A DNA stretch of 64,000 nt from Raphanus sativus (lineage: Eukaryota; Streptophyta; Magnoliopsida; Brassicales; Brassicaceae). Made by a program: the position numbers and the translations under genes. Below, piece after piece: positions 44,048 to 64,000 of this stretch. The notes under the pieces were generated by a model, which was given only the letters and a program-made list of their open reading frames with translations, had not been told where the DNA came from and did not search any database. Positions within the stretch are counted from its first letter, which is position 1; every line of letters begins with the position of its first letter. The stretch is from NCBI RefSeq assembly GCF_000801105.2, contig NC_079515.1:23397407-23461406 (forward strand). Direction: 5' to 3'.

Positions 44048-47000
44048 CTACCTCTTAAATGAAAAATCTTTTAAGCTTTTGCTAGTCCTTATAGGAGGAA
44101 GTTCCACGGACGCAAGAACAGGTTTCTTTTCCGAGCTTTCATGGGCAAGAGAATGATGTGAGGAAGGTCCAGCTTCTTGGTGTTGTTGAGACTCAGGATC
44201 CCAAAACTGGTGTCCATCATGATGACTAGAGTATCTAGGAGAAGGAGAGTTCGGGAAACTTTCAGCACTTCGGTGGTTGAAATTGTGAAGGAGATGGATT
44301 GGAGATGAGCCATGAGTTGGTGTAGTTGGACGGCTAGAGTAAGGTGTGGTTGATTCAGAGTGTCTTCCATGTTTTGTCTCTTTCTTTGCTGTGTGATGCC
44401 ACTTCTTTAACGCTGTGGCTACTCTTTCGTTGAATACCGTTGGCTTCATCTTAGTACCCATCTACACACATTTCATCAAAACGCAATGATGTCAGGAAAA
44501 AAAGACTAAGATCATATCCTAACTGTAATGTTTGTTGTGTCAAAGTACCTGAGTGACAAGAGCATAGAGTGGAAGGGTCACATAGCTGCAAAGTATTTGT
44601 ACAATAACTCTGCAAAGGTTGTGACTATGTTAGTTAAGGACTTATAATTTTCCCGCGTTTTCTCAGAATCAACAGCTAAGTTAATGTTAGCTTACCCAAC
44701 TACAATTCTAATGACCACATCTGCATTGCTTTCATGGAAACAGTTCCTGAGATTAAACTCATACTGCATATACCAAAAGTTCATGACATAACAATTAGTA
44801 TGGATGGCTCCATAATATCAATGTCTGTGTGAAAATAAAATGTGAAATGGAATTCTTACCGTACTCCAGGCAAAGAAGGCAAGTTGAAATGCATTCTGCA
44901 AAAGTGAAGGGTTCATGAGTTTATCATCATACCGTTAGGATAAACCGAGTGGTTAAGGATATTGAACCGTACCGTGAAAAGAACCAAATGGATTAGGAAA
45001 AGGATGAACCGAGGGCGGCCAAACCAGAAGAGATCATCACCAGGCTGAACCACAGGGGCGCCTCTCACCACATCACCTTTCTCTTGGATTCTTAGACCCA
45101 GTTTGGTTATAATGACTTGAAGCTTTGTTCCAACTATTAGAATCACCTGCACATAACATTCATTCTGTTAAAAGGACATATCTGAGGAAATGTTTATTGG
45201 TTCAATGGTTTGTGGTACTTACAACTAGTGGAATGAATGGTAGCCAGAGGTAAGAACGTAGTCCTGTTTCAAATGAAAACTGATGTCAGTTTTGTGCAAA
45301 TATTGATGCATAGATATTGCGGTAAGCAATGAGTGTTACCATTAGTGTTGGTCAAGAGGAATAGCACGGCTACAAACCAGATAACCGGACTGCATAAAGT
45401 TAGCAGAGATTTAGACAAATTTGAATTTTTTTCTCAGACTATCAGAAGGTAATGAAGTTGATCCTAACCTGATTTCGACAACAGTTTTGAAGTCTTCTTC
45501 TAATGATCTCTGAATATACTTGCGGAAATCAAAACTTCTTTCACTACCAGGAGCAAAATGAGCCTAAACAAAATAATAAGTTAGATTATTTTCTTAAATA
45601 TGAGTTTGTAATGGTGGTTAGAGGATTGGTTTGTGAAGGTTGTACTATAAACAGTGTGAACACTAAGTCAATATATAGAAAACATTATTTGAGCTCTCTC
45701 TGTCTTTCATGCTTTATCTCTTCATCTTAGTAACTGTTGTACTAAACAGTATATGAACAAAACAAAAAGATCACTATATAAGTTCCTTACCGTGATGAAA
45801 CCATGTCGCAAAGCTAAGTAATCAACTTTGGTGACAGATCCAAAGAATTGTCTGAAAAAACACACAGTCCATAGCGTAACACTAGTCTTGCTCCAGAAAT
45901 TGAGATGTCTTCTTCCAAAAGATGTGTCCCTCGCAAACCTGAACCTCTCAGGATCTACATAACAATATGAATGCATCCACCATAAAGTTTCGTACTATTT
46001 TCGGACTCTGAATCTGATTTAACAAGGCATAGGGCATACCGTTGGAATACTGATATTCTATGGTCTTGGTCTCATTCTCCCAATGCTTCCACCTCCTCAT
46101 CTGCGATACTCAAGAGAACAGTAAATCAACATCTTTTTTTTTTTTTGCAAACAGTACTTCTTGATGATCTGGTCACTGCAGCATGCACAAGAAAAGTAGT
46201 TACCTTGGTCTTTCCGAGAGCATAAGTAACAATGCAGTAAATAACATGAACCACCGCGAGCACGAAGATGAATATATGCAGCTGGTGGATTCCATAAGCA
46301 GATACAAAAGCCACTTTCCCCTGAGAAAAATCCATCGATCACAGTCATATACTATAGGATGAACAACAAGCGGATAATGGAAGATTATTTAGTTACCTTC
46401 TCAGCGCATTTGTCATAACCTTTGGTGGCTAAACTTCGTCTAGGGATAAAAGAGTCAGCTAACTCAAGGAGAAGTCTGTGACTGGGTTTTTCATCATCGT
46501 CTCCTCCTTTTTTGCCGGAGTCTTTCTTCTTTCCGTATTTTTCAGCTTCTTGTGCGGCGCTGCAAGGGTGCATTGATGATGCAACGCTTTGGGAGACGCA
46601 GATGTTTGAGATTGGTGTTTGTCCAATTGTTAGGAGTAGTGATATGAATCCCAAAAGCATAAGCTCTTTAATAACCAAAAAAAAAAATAGTGTTAAACCA
46701 AGAAGCTCGTTAATGGATGAAGTTAGGTAGCAAAAGATGTTTTTTTTTCTTTGGGGTTTACAGTGCTGTCAATTTTTTGTTACCTGCTTTGACCTTTTCA
46801 AGAGCTTCATAAAGAGCCTTCTTGTGCTTCTGTTTGAACCACTGCCATTAAAGAAAACAAAGAGCAGACTTAGTCATAAGAGAAGAGGACTGAAACAGAG
46901 GAAGTAAGAGAAACAGAGGAAGTAAGAAAAACAGAGTGACAAGGCAGAAACAGAGTAGAAAGCAGAACAAGAATACGAAACATGGTAAAAAGAGATATGC

Positions 47001-47284
47001 ACAGCACAAGATGAGCAAAGAGAGAAGATCTAAACAAGAAAAGTTATGCCGAAACAAAAAAAAAAATTGGGGAAAAAAGAAAGAAAAAGAGATGTAAAGA
47101 ACAGAGGAAACAGAGCAAGAGCACTAAACAGAGGAATCTTGAGAAACATATGGGGACTTACGGTTCCAATTTTGTGAATGGATTTTTCAAGGACAATGGA
47201 AATGAACAGTAAGACGAAGCAAACAACAGCGACTGCCCACGTAGAGGTCTCCTCTAAAGTCCTCTCTTTTACTTGATCCGCCAT
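44048..47284 (-). CDS. MLO2: MLO2-type seven-transmembrane protein, 576 aa
   Basis: Fourteen exons join in phase: 47284-47162, 46841-46784, 46665-46397, 46320-46204, 46100-46040, 45954-45791, 45563-45469, 45389-45340, 45263-45223, 45146-44973, 44895-44860, 44763-44696, 44609-44549, 44461-44048. The product opens [20 protein letters not shown] and ends [11 protein letters not shown]. It has the MLO hallmarks: seven hydrophobic segments, loop cysteines ([23 protein letters not shown]), [20 protein letters not shown], and a C-terminal calmodulin-binding region ([19 protein letters not shown]). MLO2, MLO6 and MLO12 act at the plasma membrane; their loss gives powdery mildew resistance in Arabidopsis. 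The N- and C-termini are closest to Arabidopsis MLO2 (573 aa), and the kinase neighbours agree. No lesion seen. Confidence 0.93.
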
Positions 47285-47461
47285 TAGAACTTAAAAAGGA
47301 AAAAAGCCCAAGTGACTATGTCCTTCCCCGAAATCTAGTCTTTTTTTATATAATAGAAACACAGACTGAGAGAGACAGGACACAGAGAGAGTTTCGTGTT
47401 CTTCTTTTGCTCTCAATTCTGAATTAATACGCTACGCAGTTTTGAACAAACCAGTTGTCTG

Positions 47462-47476
47462 GTCATAAATATATAG
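47462..47476 (-). promoter_or_regulatory. Possible TATA box of the MLO gene
   Basis: The minus strand reads CCTCTATATATTTATGACC about 185 bp before the ATG, followed by a CT-rich leader. A second TATA-like run (TATTATATAAAA, about 47344-47355) is closer to the ATG. The choice is inferred. Confidence 0.35.
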
Positions 47477-49030
47477 AGGGAGCTATGAGAAGACGAAAGA
47501 AAGAGGAAGGAAGGAAGGAAGAGAGGAGATGAAGATAAGACTTCCCGCAATGAGAGACTGTAAACTAAAGGCTGAATCTGACGTCTTTTTTAGAAGCGTT
47601 CAACGTTGACTTTCTAATTTGTTCGCTCATGTCTTAACGTGATGACTTCTCTCAATTATTAACCGTGTTCTTTTGTGCCTTTTCCTCTTGTTCATTGTGA
47701 TTCCTTTGGCCTTGTTGTTGTGGGTCAATCAATCATGTTTTTTTTTTCTTTTTTTAATTTCCCTTTCAGATCTTTTCTAGTCTTGTTTGGCAACTAGATT
47801 AATCATACTCGGGTTTCAGCTTGGTTTGGTTATTTATTAATTATTGTTAGTTATTTATTTTAGTTTTTTTGCTTAAAAGTTGTTTAGTTTTGTTGTTCTA
47901 CTTTGTGTGTTCTCTTGTTGTATAATACTATAGTTATCCATTTGACCAAACAAATACAATAGTTATCTCAAATGGCACTTGACATAAATTAATTAAGAAT
48001 AACAATACCATAATTAGCATAATGGGATCTGGCTGGAAACCTGTATGCTTTTACTTTATTTTGTTTGATGATCTTGTTGTCTTAATATACTATCTAAAGA
48101 TAAAATATTTCAAAGAATGAGATACTTCCCTATGAAAATATCAAAAGAGAAAGACTGCAAGGGAGTAAACGGACTGTTGCGTAATTTAACTTGTGGCTGC
48201 TAAAAAAAAACATGTGGCTGCTTCGTCTGATGTAGCTATACTAGAATCCAATGAAACTAATTTTGAATTTTTTCTTTTAGCCCTTTTTTCAAAAAAAAAT
48301 AATAATTTTGAACTATGATCTTTGTCGCACCTACAAAATATTCGGAAGATAAAGCATGACAGATGAATGAACCGATGCATGCGACAATGATTAATTAATA
48401 GTTATATAATTATTCTGGTTACTGGAAAATGTTGTGAAATTAGCTGACTTTCCATTAGCCAGCGCAATAGTCTTTATCTAATGGCGCCCCCTTAAACTAT
48501 ATATACAGAAGACTTATATGAATGTTTCCAGATTTCCATTAATATCTTTAAAAGGCTCAGAGTGGTCCTTACGTAACATGTGATTAAACAACGACACTGA
48601 CCGGAAAAAGAAAAGATTAAACGCCTAATACCGACTGCAAGTGGACATACCATGTATACATATATTTGAATGTAAATTTGAATGTAATTATCAGATCAAG
48701 TGAGAAAAGTATTGAGGAATCAATGATATGCATATATACTCTTTTTTTCTTCTTCTTCTTCGTCGATGACTCGATGTACTTTTAGAGTTTAAAGCAGACG
48801 GGTCTGTAGATGATTATAACTGACTATCGAAGTATATATTATAAACCGTATTTCATGTTTATGACTGACACAAGTGCAACTTTATTGAGTAACAAATAAC
48901 AATTTGCATATATGTACTGACACAGAAAAATATATCAAACACTTGTCGGCAAAAACATATATGCATAACCAATTAATTTGTTAGATTTAGGCAAAAAACT
49001 AATTAATTTGTTAGAAGATAAAAAAATACA

Positions 49031-49210
49031 GTGAAACCTCTATAAATTAATAATGTTGGGACTACACCAAAACTATATTTTTTATTAATTTATAGAGATT
49101 ATTAATTTATCAAGATACTAATTGAATCAAAAATTCAATTTGGGACTATGAAATTATATTAATTTATAAAAATATTAATCTATCGATTATTAATTTAAAA
49201 AAGTTATACC
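49031..49210. mobile_element. Fragment of a CAGTGAAACCTCTATAAATT repeat
   Basis: It begins ACAGTGAAACCTCTATAAAT and goes on TAATAATGTTGGGACTACAC. This is the start of a repeat common in Arabidopsis and its relatives. AATTTATAGAG and ATTAATTTAT motifs recur in both orientations. No matching right terminus (TTTCACTG) was found, so it appears truncated. Confidence 0.45.
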
Positions 49211-50813
49211 GTAGACTATTTGTTTATTATTTAGGCTGAAATAGTATATCATTATTATAACTATTTGAAATCAAGTTGCAAATGTGTGTTTTCTCAAAAA
49301 AAAAAGTTGCAAATGTGTCACCAGGAAAAAATTGTCACTTGTCAATGTTGTCATAGGCTGTTAGATATACAATTATAATGTAATAAAATTTACTAACTTT
49401 TAAGATAAACAATTCACTGTATATCAAACTAAAGAAGAAAGAACACATTATTATTGTGAGATTGAATGGTCGTATTAGGAGATTTCCTAATAGGTCGTTT
49501 AGGCGTAATGTTTAATCAACAAGATCGTCTGAAAATGCGAAGACGTGTTAATCATATTTGAATAAGATTTAGGTATAAACCAAGACGAGACAGTGACTAT
49601 CTTGATCGAAGAAATGACAGGAAAGTTTTTAAAGAAAATTCGTGTCAATACAATTTAATTTGGAGTTAGTTATAACTGATAAGTTATAATAAATAAATAT
49701 GAACGTTATTATAAATATTCGATGGACGTTTTGACCATTCCTATTCAAGATAAGTCATCTCCTCTTCACACTTTACATAATTAATGGAAGACATAAATAC
49801 TAGTATAATTAATCGTAATGGCATTTACTTAAAATTTAATTATTATGTTAACAAATTTAGTAACTTCGTTTTGTCGGAGATATGTACTTTAGTAGTTGAA
49901 TATAAATGCTGATCCAAAACATTACTCCTCCCTCCTAAGACCAACAGTGACAAAAAGCCCACTGGACCAACTGTTATTTTTCGTTTATAAAGCTGTCAAA
50001 AGCTGCTTAAAAAGAAGTAACCAAACCGAACTATTCCGGTTTGTTAAATTTCGATCGAAATGCTTAAAACCGGGGAAAAATCAAAATTAGAGAAAAACCG
50101 AATCAAACCAGCTTAAGAAACCAAATGGTCAAAACATTCATCCTTTTCAAAATCAAATTCTCAAAACATTTATTTAATCAAACCCAGAGGATGAAGTTGG
50201 TTGGGGAGAATGAGCACTGGTGGGAGTAGTCGATGGTTCAAGAAATCATGATCGGTTTCAGGTGGAGTCACATCTCAGATTTAACATAGGCCATCGGTTT
50301 AGCTCAAGTCCAGCTCTTGTTTATCTCACACACAGTTTGTAACTAACCGTAGCTCTCATGCTTCAGTCCCACTGGTCTCTATGATCTTAATGCAAGTCTT
50401 CTAGTTTTTTTTTTGTAACACACAAGTCTTCTAGTTTAACACTGATTGCAACGTGTAGAGAAAGAGATAAGTGTCTGACGCAAGTTATGTCTTGAAAAAA
50501 AATTTGATAGTGTCTGACGATAGCTTGTAGCGACCAGGGTTCAAATCCGCAGACTTTAAACAATGGCTCCGCTCCATTAACAATTAAGTCAAAAAGTAAT
50601 AATTGTTTTCTATATTTCGTAAAAAAAGTACTCAAAACGTTTTAAACAGTGACTCCACTAAAATCGCACTAAGGCAAGTAGACTTCCTCCCACGCACGCT
50701 GCATCAAAAGATAAGTCAAGACTGGAGTTTCATTCCACTCTCATTGCTAATTCATTGAATCCACCATAACACATTACTACTTCGTTGAAAGAAACATTAC
50801 ATCATCTTCTTCT

Positions 50814-50820
50814 TATATAG
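50814..50820 (+). promoter_or_regulatory. Possible TATA box of receptor-kinase gene A
   Basis: TATATAG about 70 bp before the ATG at 50890, in a CT-rich context. Confidence 0.35.
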
Positions 50821-50889
50821 AAACATAGATAACCCAAATCTTACTTCTTGCAGAACAAACAACAAAGCAAAGCTCTATTTCAAATAGTT

Positions 50890-54099
<3,210 letters not shown>

Positions 54100-55093
54100 G
54101 CCAGACAGCTAATCTGTATGTTTAATAATACATAGATATATGTTTTAAGAACCTTCTATGTTTGCGAAGTTTTGATATTCTGTGTATGTTTAATGGTTAG
54201 AGTGAAGCTAAAAAGATGTACTTGAGAGAAGTAAAGTTCTGATTTACTAATCACAGATTTGGTACTATTATCAAAATTATTACAACATAGGTAAAACTGA
54301 TCAAGTTGTGTTGATAATTTCGATAGATTCTTGTACTGTAACTTGACCTACTCGTAGATGAATTAACTAACCTGGATGAAGAAAGAGAACCTGAAAGAAT
54401 ATCGATCCATGTTCTTGAGAAGTAGGTTGTTTGGAGAATGAAAACATTATTATGGTTTTGTCCTTTTGGGTAACTTTACTATATGTATTGAGACAAACTT
54501 GGATACGGAGAAGATGAGTTTTTGACTTTTATGAATTCATTAACTACACAGCAACCTTGACATTTGTATTGGTCCGTGGTTCAGTAATTGCACCCAAACA
54601 AAACCACACAGAGGACATGGTAAAGCTGTGTGAATACTAAAATATTCCAGGACTAAAATCTATAGTTAGTATGTCGGCATTCCAACCTGACAGAGTTCTG
54701 GCATTTTTAACTTTACCTGAAATAATTAAACACAAATTCTTAAACATATTCTTCATAAGAATAATTAGGATGTGACTTCACAAAAAGACAAAGAAAATCA
54801 AGTAGAAAAAGGACATTCACAGCACATTATTATCATGTTCAGAGAGATGGATGTTAATTGATGACTTCTCTGAAGACTTTTGTTGAAGTAAATGCATGCC
54901 CCTTTTCTTGGACCGCATGTTTTCTCTACATTATTATTTTTCTTAGGACTCAGGTTTCACATCATACTCTAAAATCTTCTTATTCAGACAAAGACAACTA
55001 TACTTATATACCTCTCTTTAGAGGAAGACCTTCCAATTTCCAAAGAGAACAAACAACAAAGCAAAACTTTGAACCACTACGTTTCAAATAGTT
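54100..55093. other. Spacer between kinases A and B
   Basis: The first 300 or so bases resemble the regions after genes B and C (ACAGATTTGGTA; TTAACTAACCTGGATGAAGA), showing that 3' flanks were duplicated with the genes. A TATA-like TATATA lies at 55005-55010, about 85 bp before gene B. No other gene seen. Confidence 0.5.
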
Positions 55094-58092
<2,999 letters not shown>

Positions 58093-59052
58093 GCTCACAA
58101 GATCAATTTGTATGTTTATTTAATATTACGTTTTTAGAAACTCCTATCTTTGCAAATTTTGTTATCTTGCGCATATTTAATTGTTGGATTAAAGAATTAA
58201 GAGATGTATTGCAGAGAAGTTATGTTCAGATTCATTAATTACAGATTTGGTATTATTTACCTCAGTTAAAAACACCATGTGAGAAAGTGAGCTGTGTTGA
58301 TTATTTCAATAAAGTCTAGCACTGGACCTACTCTGAGATGCATTAACTAACCTGGATGAAGAAACAACTGATTCTGAATATAATCAGAAAAACAAAACCG
58401 ACTCATGTTCTTGAGAAGCCACAGTAGGTTCTGTCTTGACAGAGAAAATGAGAACATTATTATCGTTTTCTTTGGATTGCTTTGCTATATTGATTAGGTC
58501 ACTTCTGCAAGTAAACAAGTTGATAAGCTCTGGAGGTGCTATGTATGGAAGAGACTGAAGGAAAACAATGGTGAGAAAAAGAGCAACTGGCGGAACAGAG
58601 CAAGGGAAGAAGGAGAGCTGACGTGGATCAGTTAGTTAAGCCGTGGAGCCGTTACAATAAGGTTGTTAAGAGTTGTGATTGTAACTCTAGAAAATAAGGA
58701 TGGTCTTTTACACATTTTGTAATTGGGGAAGGCTTAGAGTTATTCTCAAGTCTTAGGCTCACCATACGTAGTGAGAGTGTAATACATACGTTTTCACAGA
58801 AACATACCCTTCATGAAGTCATATCAAAGTCCACTCAAGAGATGAAAGTCTTCTAACGCAATTAGTCCTCTTGCTTTCTTCGTCCCACTTCAAATTTGGT
58901 CTCCACCAACTCCACCACTCACTTCACTTCTTCAAAGTCTTCTTGTAAAGACTACTTTATTAATTTAATCACTCTTTGGATTCTATTAAGATGAAAATCT
59001 TCCAAAGACAAACAACAAAAGAAAATTTGGAACCATTCTGTTTCAAATAGTT
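58093..59052. other. Spacer between kinases B and C
   Basis: The first 330 bp parallels the 3' flanks of genes A and C. The segment 58500-58820 has no counterpart that I noticed. No gene seen; no clear TATA box before gene C. Confidence 0.4.
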
Positions 59053-63335
<4,283 letters not shown>

Positions 63336-64000
63336 GCTCACATAAGCCATTCTGTATGTTTATTTAATATATATATATATATAAAACTCCTATATTCCCA
63401 CATTTTGTTATCTTGCGCATGTTTAATTGTTAGATTAAAGAATAAGAGATGTAGTTCAGAGAAGTTATGTTCAGATTCACTAATTACAGATTTGGTATTG
63501 TTTACCTCAGTTAAAAACACTTTATGTGAAAGTGAGATGTGATGATTATTTCAATAGATTCTAGTACTGGACCTACTCTGAGATGCATTAACTAACCTGG
63601 ATGAAGAAACAACTGAGTCCGAATATAATCAGAAAAACAAAACCGATACAAGTTCTTGAGAAGCCACAGTACTCCCTTGACAGCGAGGACTAAAACATTA
63701 TGAAGATGCAGTCTGTTGAGATGATCTGTGTCAGTTTGTGAAGTATTACAGGATGTAGTACAGACGTGTGTCATAAAGATGGAAGTGAATTAGAGTTCGG
63801 ATTTTGTGATGAGTGTGGACTTACTCAGTTTGAAAAAGAAAAAAGAATATATGCTTGAATATATATGGACGTTTTCCAATAAAGCAAAATGGAGTTTGCT
63901 TGAAAATAAAGTTTTCTATTAAAAAAAATTATTATATGTGTATTTAAAAGATTTGGAAAACAAGTTGAAGATGTAAAGAGCAAATTCTGGTCTTATTATA
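63336..64000. other. 3' flank of kinase C to the window end
   Basis: The first 330 bp repeats the 3' flanks of genes A and B (ACAGATTTGGTATTGTTTACC; TTAACTAACCTGGATGAAGA). The rest is AT-rich. The pattern suggests the tandem unit includes about 300-350 bp downstream of each gene. Confidence 0.5.

Larger units (their letters stand above)
47477..50889. other. Spacer between MLO2 and the receptor-kinase array
   Basis: AT-rich. It starts with a GA-rich stretch (GGAAGGAAGGAAGAGAGG, about 47505-47525) in the MLO promoter region. Apart from a DNA-transposon fragment at 49031-49210, no gene or element is supported. ORFs at 48186, 49896 and 50387 have no family signature. Confidence 0.4.

Overview
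The window is nuclear DNA of a Brassicaceae plant, probably Brassica or a close relative. Genes have GT-AG introns and AT-rich spacers. The intact MLO gene matches Arabidopsis MLO2 in start, end and exon count. It lies beside a tandem array of S-domain (G-type lectin) receptor kinases, as MLO2 does on Arabidopsis chromosome 1 (recalled gene order, not searched). No rRNA, tRNA, CRISPR or bacterial features were seen.

Layout. 0-2.5 kb: a rearranged gene in which a duplicated exon-intron-exon module is fused to an ORF made from scrambled pieces of the splicing factor CDC5, followed by an unrecognised three-exon gene. 2.8-7.0 kb: a receptor-kinase scrap and a local duplication of an F-box gene; one copy is a frameshifted fragment and the other has lost its C-terminus to a hAT-like MITE. 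7.5-15.1 kb: transposon debris, including a LINE 3' end, several MITEs, and a Tourist/Harbinger-like element that carries a non-autonomous LTR element. 15.1-36.1 kb: one old Ty1/copia element on the minus strand. Its left LTR is split by a 14.8-kb head-to-tail pair of Helitrons, which itself contains two minus-strand Helitrons, one carrying captured exons. 36.4-37.6 kb: an intact F-box gene. 38.6-43.4 kb: a young copia element with LTRs that look identical. 43.6-64 kb: a receptor-kinase scrap, the MLO2 orthologue (minus strand, 14 exons, 576 aa), and three tandem receptor kinases on the plus strand. The first kinase is a pseudogene; the second (834 aa) and third (830 aa) look intact.

How the genes work together: MLO2-type proteins and S-domain receptor kinases are both plasma-membrane proteins linked to immunity. 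Here they form a conserved gene block embedded in expanding transposon DNA. I see no new multi-gene system. The strongest unusual content is the nested transposon stratigraphy (every layer has boundaries that can be read), the Helitron gene capture, the CDC5-derived chimeric ORF, and the MITE-disrupted F-box and receptor-kinase genes. All homology calls are by eye from remembered family motifs.
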